Positions 34,901 through 45,471 of a stretch of 64,000 bases of DNA are shown here, one piece after another. The position numbers and the translations under genes are program-made. Origin of the DNA: Gonium pectorale (taxonomy: Eukaryota; Chlorophyta; Chlorophyceae; Chlamydomonadales; Volvocaceae); assembly GCA_001584585.1 (NCBI GenBank), contig LSYV01000011.1, forward strand, positions 1,369,506 through 1,433,505, written 5' to 3'. The stretch's first letter is position 1. Every line of letters begins with the position of its first letter. Below the pieces are notes generated by a model. The model was not told the DNA's origin, did not search any database, and worked only from the letters and a program-made list of their open reading frames with translations.

Positions 34901-35644
34901 GTATGGCGAGCAGTGGCGCTGCCGCAGCCTGCGGCGAGTAAGCCGCCAGCAAATTGCAGTAGAAGAGCCGCCGCTATATATGCGCGCCATTTGGTGTGAC
35001 ACATGCGGGAAAACAGCGCATGCCTTCGTAGGCGCGCTCGAGCCTTCGAGTGACGCTATGCTCTGGTGGGGGAGCAGAGAGCTTGCGATGCGGTGGCTGC
35101 AGGCAGGCGCGGTACGGTGCGTGGTTGAAATGGCACGGCAGGATTTGGTCGGTTAGTGCGCATGTGATAAAGCGGGGTGCTGCTACGTGGGATCATCCTG
35201 CCATGCATGGCGACAATATAGAGAGTACATGGTTCCATACATAGAGAGGCAAGTTTCGGGGTTCCAAGGGAGAGCTACAGGCTCAGGCGAGTAGGAGAAA
35301 GCCTGCCGCTTAGTTTGACTTGATCAAGTATCTCACTACCGTACTGGATAGCATGCTGCAGTCGACTGGCCCTGGCCGACAGTGTTGGGGCAACGAACCG
35401 TCGCTGTAAGGGAACGCGACGGTTGCAACTTATCAGGACACCTTGGGGACCGAATGGACGCTCCATGGGAGCTCGCGCGCATGGCTACCGAAGCAGTAGA
35501 AAGCACGCAGATGGAAAAAAAGAGAAAACTGCACAAAAAGAGGGAGCCCGCCTCTACGACCATACACGCCCGAAGACGCGACGTTTCCTTAAGAGCGGGC
35601 GGGTACAGAGCAAGCAATGTGACGTTCGTCCCGTCGCCCAAAAG
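34901..35644. other. Intergenic region between dynamin copy 2 and G1
   Basis: No supported gene. The first 80 bp resemble the 3' UTR of copy 1 (GCGAGTAAGCCGC). A TGTAA at 35405 is a weak candidate polyadenylation signal. Open frames reading into G1 lack its codon pattern before the ATG at 35645. Confidence 0.45.
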
Positions 35645-36219
35645 ATGGCTCAAATGGCTCCTAAAGGAACAGAAACATCCGTCACTGCAAGTGCCCGGGG
35701 AAGGTTCCGCCGAGGCTTCCGGGTTGGCAGCCTGGTGGGCACGGGCGCTGCCTGCGCAGCCGTGCCCGCCATGGCGTTGCTCAAGAATGCGCCCTTCCGG
35801 CCCGCGACCCTCCTGAGCGCTGTGGGCTACACCGCGCTCGCCGGGGCAACAGCGGCAGGCAAGCACGGCGCCGCCCGCAACGTTCCAGCGACATGGAAAC
35901 GGATCAGTTGCGTTCGTTGTGTCCGATACTTGATAACGACAGGATGATGATGCCCTACCCTTGGTCCCTCCATCCAGGGGGCTACGGCTTGTTTGAACCG
36001 TCGCCGCCGGTGGCTCATCAGCCAGCCACCGCCAGTGCACCCGCTACCGCCCCGCAGCCGGACAAACCATTGTCCATCGCCGTAGTCAAGAGGACTGCAG
36101 GCTTCGTAGTGACGGCGGCTGCGGCGGCGCGCCTCTTCCGCGGAGTCTGCTCCCCGGCAGTGCTGATGGGCGGCACTGCGGCGGGCTGCGCAGCCGGCGT
36201 GGCATTGGGTCGGTGCTAA
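35645..36219 (+). CDS. G1: one-unit member of the repeat membrane-protein family (truncated)
   Basis: Two exons, 35645-35858 and 35978-36219, give 151 residues. Exon A encodes GFRVGSLVGTGAACAAVPAM followed by FRPATLLSAVGYTALAGATA; exon B encodes GYGLFEPSPPVAHQP and a Gly/Ala hydrophobic segment with LMGGTAAGCAAGVALG, then RC and a stop. The intron starts with GC (AG/GCAAGC). Compared with G2, the reading frame ends just before AAAPAV and the donor that leads to exon C, and no C to F exons follow within the next 900 bp. It is therefore a truncated duplicate of the first unit of G2, either a pseudogene or a short membrane protein with about four hydrophobic segments. N-terminal residues match G2 closely, so the duplication looks recent. 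Function unknown. Confidence 0.65.
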
Positions 36220-37120
36220 ATGCGCTACATGTGCTACATGTGTGTACCGCAGTACAAGGCTGGATCCTGGATCCTTATTGCATGCACGCCCGTAACCCCG
36301 CGCCCCTCTCTTCGCCTCTCTCTTGGCCGCTCGACAATCTGCGGACGGAATCGTATGCAAGGATACTCACCACGTAGGCCGCAGCGGGCCCCGCTTCACT
36401 GTAAAGGTTTTGGGGGGCTCCGCCTCTTAATAATTCGGACGGTAACGGCGTGGTGATACGGAAGTATATATCTAGTATGTTCAACCAGCTGATGAGCCGC
36501 TTCAACTGGCCGGCTTTGGCTCGCTGGGCGGGGCCGCCGCGGGTGCCGGCCTCGGTCGCACAGGTCGCACGGTCCCAGGGGTCCCTGTACCCAACGGTCC
36601 CAAAACTTTGCAATTTCTCATTCAAGATTTCATGATTCAAACACAGTACTCCACAAAGCTGGCGTGCAGCACAGCTCGTGGTGGGCGAGCGCGCGTGACC
36701 GGATAAACCCCGAGGTGCAACCCCGTGGGTGCGGTAAGATGGCAGCATGTATACGATTTACTACCTACAACATTTGCCTGCGAGTGGAAGGGCCGAGTGC
36801 GAAAACGCAAAGTTTTGCGGCCGCCCAGACCCGCCGGCACTGACCCAGCAAGCAAAGGCCCGTATTTGCGACTAGATATTTATTGAAATCAGTGCACCTC
36901 AGTTTGCTGACGCACACAACGGCAAGGATAATGGAACCGTACGCCGCTGAAACGAACCAGCTAGCGCCTTGTAAGGACGCAATGCATTGCACAAAAGAAC
37001 ACAGGCTAACTTACTGTCATTGCGCTATCATTGTGCATAGGTTTGAGCTTGCTTGGGGCGACTGGCTGCTGGACGCGTGCGCGCATTGCGACTGCTGCTG
37101 AAGTTTTAGGGAACACGTAG
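36220..37120. other. Spacer between G1 and G2
   Basis: 900 bp that should hold the promoter of G2. A 35-bp segment (36841-36875, containing AAAGGCCCGTATTTGCGACT) recurs at 42357-42390. A short open frame at 36450-36635 is not supported by anything else. Confidence 0.45.
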
Positions 37121-40100
37121 ATGGCTCCTGAAGGAACAGAAACACCCGTCCCTGGAAGTGCCTGGGGTCGGTTCTGCCAAGGCTTCCGGGTTGGCAGCCT
37201 GGTGGGCACGGGCGCTGCCTGCGCAAGCGTGCCCGCCATGGCGTTGCTCAACAAGGCCCCCTTCCGGCCCGCGACCATCCTGAGCGCTGTGGGCTACACC
37301 GCGCTCGCCGGGGCAACAGCGGCAGGCAAGTACGGCGTCGCCCGCAACGTTCCAGCGACATGGAAACGGCTCTGTTGTGTTAGTTATGTTCGATACTTAA
37401 TAACGACAGGCTGATGATCCCCTACCCTTGGTCCCCCCATCCAGGGGGCTACGGCTTGTTTGAACCGTCGCCGCCGGTGGCTCATCAGCCAGCCACCGCA
37501 AGTGCACCCGCTGCCGCCCCGCAGCCGGACAAACCATTGTCCATCGGCGCAGTTGGGGGGACTGCAGGTTTCGTAGTGACGGCGGCTGCGGCGGCGCGCC
37601 TCTTCCGCGGCGGCTTCTCCCCGGCAGTGCTGCTGGGCGGCACTGCGGCGGGCTGCGCAGCCGGCGTGGCATTTGGCGCCGCCGCACCCGCTGTGGTAAG
37701 TGCCCCTCTCACCAGCAGATGACCCAAGAGCCTTCCGGAAACGAACCCGCAGCATTTCTCGCCGGTCAATGGCCAAGCATGTGTGGCGCTGCCATTCATC
37801 AAGCCTCAAACATAAGTCCTCAAGATCCAAACCAATTTACGCTGTACGACGACGTGTACAATTTTCTGTGTAGCACATTTGCACTCGAAGGCGCCCTGAC
37901 GCAAGCTGTGTAACGGCCCAATCCAGTCGTTGCCCTCAGTTGCTACGCACCGTGCCGTTGCCTTTGCCACACACCCTGTTTGCCCTGCATTCGGCTCTCC
38001 CTTGGAGCCGTAAAGGCCATAGTTCAGACAGCCTATCCGTGCTATACGCTGGTGCTGGCCGCTGACCCGCCGCCCGCTGTGCACGGTGCGCCCACAGGCC
38101 GAGCTTGTCTGCAGCGGCAGCTCCCAGGCCCTCAGCAAGGCGTACGAGGTGGCGGTCGTGGGGTGGCCCTACGCCTTCCGAGGCTTGCAGGCCGGCAGCG
38201 TGCTGGGGCTGGTGGCGGCCTGGACCCTCATCAAACCCCGCGACATCTCCGCGGGCGCGCGCTGGGCGGTCCACGGCGGCCTGTGGGGAGCCGCGGTGGC
38301 GACAGCTGGTGGGTGGGTGGATGGGGGGTGCCGCTAGCGGCCGCGGCGCACACGCGTGTGTGGGTGGGGCGGCCCCGGTGACTTTAGGCCAGAGCAGAGC
38401 GTGGCACTGCGCGAACTTCAGTTGACGACGTTGCACATCGTCAGCAACAACGGCTTTTCCAGGCAGGTAATGCTCATACGCGTGCATGATGAGGGGTAAG
38501 TGCCTTCCATCGACATGCATGCATGTTGCTGGCGTCGGAGCACAATACGACACAGCAACGGCGGCAAGGCCAGCCAACGGCTTGGATGGCTCCATACTTG
38601 CTGCAGGCGCCTACGGTGCGTACAAGATGTCCGGACTTGACGCTGCCCGCCTCAAGGACAAGGCGTTCCGCGACGCCGTCGGAGCTGACTTTCGCTGGAG
38701 CGCGGACTTCATGAAATTTGCACTCATGTAGGTTGTTCACCGCTATTGGTGCGCCTTTGAATTCATGGATGGATTGGTACAACCGATGTGCAAAGGCCGC
38801 AAGCCATCACCCGTACATGGTGCTCGGCGGGTTTTCCGCCTCTGTGTCCTAAACCACCCGACGGCCCGTCGGCGTGGGGGCACAGCGGCTGAAGCAGCCC
38901 GTCTGCTTGACCCTTGCCCACAGGGCAGCATGTTTTTTCACGCTGTCCAATGTGAAGGCCAGCGGAGGCGCCGCGACGATGGGCGAGCTGCTGATGATCA
39001 GCTTTGCATTATTTGCAACAGTCTCCAGTCTTCGTGAGGCCGCGTGCAAGGTGCGTATGTGCGTCTCAGCCACCGGCGGAACTTAGCCCCTGAGCCTGTC
39101 ATGGGGTCGGGCACGTTGGTATATGCGTTACAAGCGCGGCAGCACGGGCGCGTTGCGTCTTATTCGTACTGTTGGTACAACGGCAGCCAACACACGTGGC
39201 AATGTAGTAAGAAGTGTAGACTGGTGTAACTGTTGTGCTTGCGATGCAGCCAACTGGCTCCCTGCGTGGTTGTGTGCGCCGCCACAGCAAAATGCACGCC
39301 CCCTTTCCCCATCAATGCGCGGCTGTCCGTGCGCCGGGTTAGCAATCCCCACGCCCACGAACCGGACTACGAACCGGCCGTCGCTGCGTGTTTGTGTGCG
39401 CCACACTAGCAACAACCACGCTCGGGGAAGGGGGCTTTCAGGGGGAAGGGCGCCTCCTTCCCCCACCAAAGCGAGGCTGCACGCGACCGAGTGGTCAGTG
39501 CATTCGATTGCGCTGGAGCAGCAAACAACACGCTCGGGGAAGGGGGCTTTCAGGGGGAAGGGCACCCCCTTCCCCCACCAAAGCGAGGCTGCACGCGACC
39601 CAGGGGTCATTCGATTGCGCTGCAGCAGCAAACAACACGCTCGGGGAAGGGGGCTTTCAGGGGGAAGGGCACCCCCTTCCCCCACCAAAAGCGAGGCTCG
39701 CACGCGACCGAGCGGTCAGTGCATTTACGATTGCGCTGCAGCAGCAAACACCACGACTCGGGAAGGGGCTTTCAGGGGNNNNNNNNNNNNNNNNNNNNGA
39801 GGCTGCACGCGACCCAGCGGTCAATGCATTCGATTGCGCTGCAGCAGCAAACACCACGCTCGGGGAAGGGGGCTTTCAGGGGGAAGGGCACCCCCTTCCC
39901 CCACCAAAGCGAGGCCACCCAGTGTGCCGCGACCCACTGTGCGGCAAACCCAGCCGCGAGTCATGCTACGGCCTTCCGCGACGAAAACGGTCTGCGCCTC
40001 ATGGCGAGTTTGATAGCTGACACTGATCGACAGTCGGCGGAAAAGACGCGCACGTGGACACTTGCTCTAGACTAGCCTGTATATGGCCTGGCTGTACGGC

Positions 40101-41449
40101 AGCGCAGGCAGACGTTTCGCGCCATTCCTGCTTGTTTTGCGGCCCCCCTCATCTCTTGCGCTCGGGCTGCTCGCGCCCTATCGATTGGGCCCGCTGCCAC
40201 CCCGCCTCGTGCTGTCCGGCGGACGCAATTGCCCAGGATTCGCCCACACGGCGCTTCAAATTCTCTTCGCTCAGTATATACAGCACAACGGCGGGAATCC
40301 AACGCTGCTTCGCGTTGACCACGGCGCGCGCCATACGCGTCAAATGCACCAGCGTTCAGCCGTACAGCCATATCGTTCCCCATGACAGGCTAATGAGCGT
40401 TGACTTGTGTCCCGTGCGTGTGCACCAAGCAAGGAGCCGCGTGGAGCGAGCGACGTATGTAGCACTAGCAAATCGTTTCCTCCCACACGACGCTCGCTTG
40501 CAGGCGCATACCGCCGCACTCCACGCCCTCCCGCCAGCCGGCGCCGTGACGCTGCACGCCCTGGAGCGCGGCACGCTGGCGGGCGTGCTCCTCGGCGCAC
40601 TGCCGGCGCTGCTGGGCGCGCTGGAGTGCAGCACTCGCTTCGGCACGCACAAATACACTCCTTACGCGCCGGCTGCGCAGCTCGCGCCGGTCGGCTTTGC
40701 CATCCTTGGCGCAGCAGCGACAGGTGGGCGCGTGTGTTACGTTTGGTGCGCTGATGGCGAAGGGCATAGCCTTGCGTTCTCGCTCAAGGTAGGTGCAATG
40801 ATTAGCCAATCCTGGCAGCGTGCGCCGCTCTCACTGGCGTGCAGGAGCCTCGAGCCCTCGACCCACTGCCCCGGCAGCGTAGTTCGTATACCGTAGTACA
40901 GCGCGCGTGCATTGCAGCTGGGCGCACATAGACGTTGTACGGGCTCCATAACCCTGTTGTGTGATTGTCATACGTGCATGCCGTACCGAACATGGCATAT
41001 ACCCCCCTGGGGCCCCGCAGCCGTACATCTCCCTTCGTTGAACTGCGCGCGCTTCTCGGCCCTCCCTGCTGCGTGCAGGCGCCTATGCATGGTTCCAGCT
41101 GAACAACATGGACACGGCGGGGCAGCAGCAGCTGGCGGACCGCCTGCAGCGCCCGGGCTCCCAGACGTACGGCATCGGGAGGAAGGACACCCCTCGCCCC
41201 CCTGCCATTCTTTACAATGACGAGATCACCCTAGTGCTCGGGTACGCGCTGTACAAGCACCTCCCTCCGGGCGCGGACAAGCTGGCGCGAGGCCTGACCC
41301 TGTTGCCCGCGCTTAACCTTATAGCCGTTCTTATCGCGATGGAAATCTACGCTCATATGGGTGGGCGGCTCGACATCCTGCCGCAGCCCTCCGGAAGCGT
41401 TGTGCTCGTGGCCGAGCAGCCTGAGGCGGCTGCTGCCACGTCCGACTGA
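37121..41449 (+). CDS. G2: three-unit polytopic Gly/Ala-rich membrane protein
   Basis: Seven exons: A 37121-37325, B 37445-37695, C 38098-38308, D1 38607-38727, D2 38924-39050, E 40504-40723, F 41079-41449. These give 501 residues with every junction in frame. Intron phases are 1, 0, 1, (2), 0, 1. Odd exons (A, C, E) each carry a GxxxG-rich hydrophobic segment: GFRVGSLVGTGAA, RGLQAGSVLGLVAAW, ERGTLAGVLLGALPAL. Each ends Ala-(Thr/Ala)-Gly at a phase-1 intron. Even exons resume with GYGLF, AYGAYKMSG or AYAWFQLNN, a polar linker and a second hydrophobic hairpin. Intron 1 starts with GC (AG/GCAAGT). The D2-E intron (1453 bp) holds the 115-bp repeat array and an assembly gap. No signal peptide is evident. 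Gly-rich hairpins vaguely recall Tim17/22/23-type membrane proteins, but the signature is not met. Function unknown. Confidence 0.82.
39410..39915. repeat. Tandem ~105-120-bp repeat with internal hairpin
   Basis: Five units begin near 39412, 39522, 39628, 39747 and 39850, inside the D2-E intron of G2. Each has CGCTCGGGGAAGGGGGCTTT, then a near-perfect inverted repeat (GGGGGAAGGG, short loop, CCCTTCCCCC), then ACCAAAGCGAGGC and a spacer containing GATTGCGCTGCAGCAGCAAA. The fourth unit is interrupted by the gap. Confidence 0.9.
39779..39798. other. Assembly gap (20 N)
   Basis: Twenty N bases sit inside the fourth repeat unit at the hairpin. The true length is unknown. It lies in an intron, so the G2 coding model is unaffected. 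Confidence 0.99.
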
Positions 41450-41760
41450 GCATGCACGCGCGCCCCGGGCCTGGCTCCCGTCAGCTAGCGGTGCCATGGT
41501 CGGATGCGCTATGCGTGTTGGTTGGAGGGCTTTCGTATATGCGCTGTCTATCTAGGCGTACGTACGGCAGGTACGGCTTCGTGGAGCGCGCCTTGTGCCG
41601 CGCATGCCGAGTGCTGAATGCTGAATGCGGGGTTCTCCTGTCATATATATGTGCGGGAGGTGATGTGAGCGAGAGGCTCGTTGACCCGCCCTAGCTATCT
41701 TGGGCGTCACCGTTGGATGCCCCGGCTTCAACCGGGCAGCAGTGCGGCATTCTGGCAACA
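41440..41760. repeat. 3' end and flank of G2, duplicated at 42465-42790
   Basis: The last codons and 3' flank of G2 (CACGTCCGACTGA, GCGCCCCGG, GCGCTGTCTA, GTTCTCCTGTC, TGACCCGCC, TGGGCG) recur in the same order about 1 kb downstream, with substitutions and indels. Confidence 0.75.
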
Positions 41761-42353
41761 GGGCGGTGGAAGCTTCACTTTTCTTGTCATGTTTGAGGAT
41801 CCCGGATGGCCGCTTGGCTCCTTGTACTTATCTGCAGAAGGCATGCATGGGCCGGCGAGCGACCGTGCGTGTGGTTGGGTGTCATAAGAGCCGTACCGCC
41901 GTACCGCATGACGCACGGGGCGATGCGTGTCTGCAGCACCGCTGCGTGTGAAGCTAGACAGTTGCTGCTGCTGTCAACGCCGGGCCGTCATTCTTTTACA
42001 TACATGCGAGTGGCGTCAGCAGGGAGGGCGCACGCACCTTGCTTGGATTGTTTGCAGCAGTAGTCGTATTGTCCTCCTTGTTCGTAGGCTCGTAGGTCTC
42101 ATCAGTCACGCCGGCGGACGGAGCCAGTGGTCCGGCGGATGTCGTGCACACTGCGTCATCCTATGTGTCCACGCACACTGAAATGGGTCCTGGGTGTATG
42201 TTCAAATTAGTAAATAACCTGCAACCTGAAGACGGCCCACCGCCAGCTAGCTGATGTTGGAGGCAGGGCGGCCGTATGTGGCAGTTCCTTTGCGTACGTG
42301 TCCTGTATAAACGCGTGGTGCGTGAGAGCTGCAAGCCGCAAGTGAGTCACGGC

Positions 42354-42790
42354 ACCGACCCAGCGAACAAAGACCCGTATTTGTGACTAGCCGTACGCTT
42401 TCTCTCTCATTCACACTTCGGTATGATAATGCTCAAAAGGGCAAGGGTAATGCATGAGGCGGGAGCCACGTCCGACTGATGAGCGCGCACGCGCCCCGGG
42501 GCTGGCTCGCGTACGTCGTCAGCAGGTGCGCCATGGCCATGGTCAGCCGCAGGACATGTTGGTTGTAGGGCTGGCGTGCGCAGACGTAAGCGCTGTCTAG
42601 GCATGCGGCATGTACCGTGCGTGGAATGCGCAGCAGGGCGGCGCGCTGAATGCATGCCCTGTTCTCCTGTCGCGTCCGATCATGTTGGCGTGCGGCCAGC
42701 AGTCGATCGACCCGCCCTCCCTTGGGCGCCGCCAATGGAAGCCCCTGATGCAACCGGTGTACATGCAAGGTGCCTGCACAGTTGCTGATT
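42354..42790 (+). pseudogene. Scar of a deleted G2-like gene
   Basis: The segment starts with a copy of a G2 upstream motif (42357-42390, ACAAAGACCCGTATTTGTGA). Within 80 bp it passes into a copy of the G2 termination region (GCCACGTCCGACTGATGAG at about 42462) and its 3' flank. All coding exons are missing. The simplest reading is a further tandem paralogue whose body was deleted, joining its 5' and 3' flanks. Confidence 0.55.
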
Positions 42791-43403
42791 GAAGTTTGGT
42801 GCTTCGGCCGCTGGGCTCCCCGCCGAAGGGCGTCTGGTCGCTAATCGAATCCTCTTTCAAGGGCATTATCTTCGTCCGCTACTTAGGTTTTCGTTCACAA
42901 ACCCCTTCTTACCAATGTACTCAGGGGAGACCTCCTGTTTCGTTCGGGCCCGCCCCACGTTAATTGCCGGCCGCGCCTGCAATGGAGTTAGAGAAATCTG
43001 CGGCATGCAATCTGCCGGAGATGCCGACCATCCAGCGATTTTCAGGGGCCATATCTATTATCTTTGAACTGCGTGCATAGGCAGGAAGCTGGCACATCTG
43101 GCATGCATGCGCATGGATGGGCATGCAAGCAACTGCTGCATGTAGAGGCTGCCTTCCCCGTTTCTGGTTCTCGTTTTTTGTATGCTTGCTACCGGCCCGC
43201 TGCCGCCCCCCGCCCGAGCGATGCCGTCCCGGCAGATGGTACCACATGACAAGGCATGCTTTGACATAACAGGCAACGCGCGAATGGCAGCAACCCAACC
43301 CATACCCATGCCGTGCCTCGTGACAATATGGAAATTTATTGGTGTTCATTAAACATGTGAGAAGAAGGCTAATAGGCTTGCTGAAGTGAAACGGCAGTCC
43401 ACT
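42791..43403. other. Intergenic region before G3
   Basis: No supported gene. A 30-bp motif (TAGAGGCTGCCTTCCCCGTT near 43143) recurs after G4 near 50745. Confidence 0.4.
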
Positions 43404-43640
43404 AACGGAAACGTCCTGTCACGTTTCACTGACGGGACTAGAAGACCGCGCACGAGCTCACCTAAATATTGATTTGCAACACGTAGCTGTTGGATAATCT
43501 AGGGACCTAATCTGCCTGTCCTTGGGGCTTTGCGAAGCCTGACAGTCGCGAGGACTACTAACAGCACTGGGCCTGCCTGAACATAACATCTTCACTTAGA
43601 TATATCTGGTTGGAACAATTTTATTGCCTCTCCTAGGCAC
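43404..43640 (+). promoter_or_regulatory. Upstream region of G3 with blocks shared with G4
   Basis: Three short blocks occur in the same order upstream of G4: AACGGAAACGTCC (43404 here, about 48058 there), GACAGTCGCGAGG (43541; 48192) and CTCCTAGGCAC (43630; about 48276). The last lies just before each start codon. The intervening sequence is diverged, so these are candidate regulatory elements. Confidence 0.5.
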
Positions 43641-43655
43641 GGGGAACTGCGCGTC

Positions 43656-45471
43656 ATGGGCGCCATGGAGGGGACTCCGCGAAATGATACAGCTGTTGCC
43701 CCGTCTGTTGGTGTCTGGAGCCATGCTTGGCAGGGCTTCAAGGCCGGCAGCCTGCTCGGTGTGGGGGCTGCCGGTCTCCCACTGGCTTTGCTGAAAAAGG
43801 CCCCCGCACCTTCTGTCCTACGCGCCGTGGGTGCCACCGCCCTCGCGGGCGCAGCAGCGGGAGGTGCGCCTTTGCTAAAATTCAAGTCGCATCGCCACGG
43901 CGTCCAGGCAGGCCCTTATTGTGACTTGCTGCCACACAAGCATAACACCGCACTCCTCTTATTGTCTATGCATCAGGAGTGTTTGGCAAGTACCAACAGA
44001 CCCAGGTGCCGCCTGCGCCCACAAAATCTCCGCAAGACCGCTTGAACGACTTCGTCCTCGCCACGCTGGACTTCTCGCCGAGCGCAAACCTTGTGGGCGC
44101 GGCTGCGGGGCTGCTTGCAGCTGCCGCTGCGCGCTTCCCCCATACCTCTCCCGCCGCGCACAGCCTGCTGCTGCTTGGCGGTGCGGCGGTTGGGTGCACC
44201 GCGGGCGTGGCGCTGGAGGCTGCGGCGCCTGATCTGGTGGGTTCTTGCTCGCTAGGGCAAGAGGGACATTTTCTGTCTAGATGCGATGCTGGGTGCCGTA
44301 CATTTGTAGGTGGAAAGAGGCGGCACCGCCTTCCATCCATGCCGTCGCCCATTGTTGCGTCACCCTGTCGTACGTTTGCTTAACTGGCGCAATCAATCAG
44401 TACATACCGGCAGAGCCTTAGAAGCCGACATCTGCTGATTGAATGACAGGTGAGCCCTCGCTAGACGTATCGTATTAAACACGGACGCAGAGCATGCATG
44501 CTCTATGTCCGTTCCCATGGCTGCCGTTCCCATGGCAGCACTCGGCGCACCCGTACCCATGGTCGGCGCACTCAGATCATTCCCATGCCTTTTGTATGTG
44601 TGGTGATCATCAGACGGAGAAGATTCGGGGCGGATCGGTAACTGCGTACCAGGCCGTGGTGCCGTACGCGTACATGGGCTTTAAGTACGGAGCCCTCTTC
44701 GGCATCGCCACGGCCTGCGTCACCAAGACGCGGGTCGACTGCATTTACAGCACGCTGGGACGCGCCGCAAGCGCCAGCGGCCTGGCGGGAGCTGTGATGG
44801 GAGGTAGGTTAGCGCGCAATTAGCACACGTATGATGCCCGTGCCCACCGTGCGCCCGCTCGCTCAATCGCATACCCGCGCACGATGTCCTTGCTCGCGCA
44901 GGCGCGTATGGGACCAGCCTGCGCGCCATTGAGGCGGACGTCGAGAAGGACATGGATGAAGCGGCGAAGCGGCACACTCGGCACGTGTTTACGGTTCGGC
45001 AATCCCTGTACGCCATGCTCTCCGGCACCCTTGGCGCAATGTGGTGGCTCGTCGACAGGCTGCCAAAAGCCCCGACGAGCGGGCCGACTCTCTTCCAGAG
45101 CATTGCCGCCACAGCCGCAGTCGGGGCCGTGGTGACCTTCCTGGAGTCCCAGCGGCAGAAACAGGTGCGGACGTACGGCAGGTGCGCATCGCGAATGCGT
45201 GTAGCGTGCGTGCCCAGGCTTTACGGCCGTTGGTGTCCTCATAGCCAGCTACGTTTCTGGTCTGTACACGTGCGTATTGTGCGGCGAGGCTCGCTCCCGT
45301 ACAGGCAGTGTCAAGCATCCAACGCTTTGTGTATCCAGGCCCTTACCAGTTCGCTGCACATTTTTGGCCCGCATGCAGATGGTCATCAAGGGGGAGGGCG
45401 CCGGCGGCGGCGACAGCGGCTCTAGTGTGGCGGCGAACGGGGAGGCGGCAGGCGACAAGTCCGATGAATAG
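43656..45471 (+). CDS. G3: two-unit polytopic membrane protein with hydrophilic tail
   Basis: Exons A 43656-43863, B 43977-44236, C 44614-44803, D 44902-45164 and tail 45379-45471 give 337 residues. Phases are 1, 0, 1, 0. A: WQGFKAGSLLGVGAAGLPLA and LRAVGATALAGAAAGG. B: VFGKYQQTQ, then PSANLVGAAAGLLAAAAARF and LLLGGAAVGC. C: VPYAYMGFKYGALFGIATAC and a GRAASASGLAGAVMGG end. D: AYGTSLRAIEADVEKDM, a charged amphipathic linker, then MLSGTLGAMWWLVDRLPKAP and AATAAVGAVVTFLE. The tail is acidic and Gly-rich (GEGAGGGDSGSSVAANGEAA) and replaces units E and F of G2 and G5. The start at 43656 gives the shortest leader; a second ATG lies at 43665. Confidence 0.82.

Noticed and set aside
39250..39342. A terminal exon for G2 ending at TAG 39342
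   Set aside because: It is open and in phase, but the E and F exons downstream match G5 exon by exon and give a better model.
39410..39915. CRISPR-like array
   Set aside because: Units are 105-120 bp direct repeats with no distinct unique spacers, inside a eukaryotic intron.
40054..40503. Open frame running into exon E of G2, with a possible separate gene start
   Set aside because: The sequence before the acceptor at 40503 has no similarity to the equivalent part of G5, while exon E aligns from 40504 and joins in phase with exon D2.
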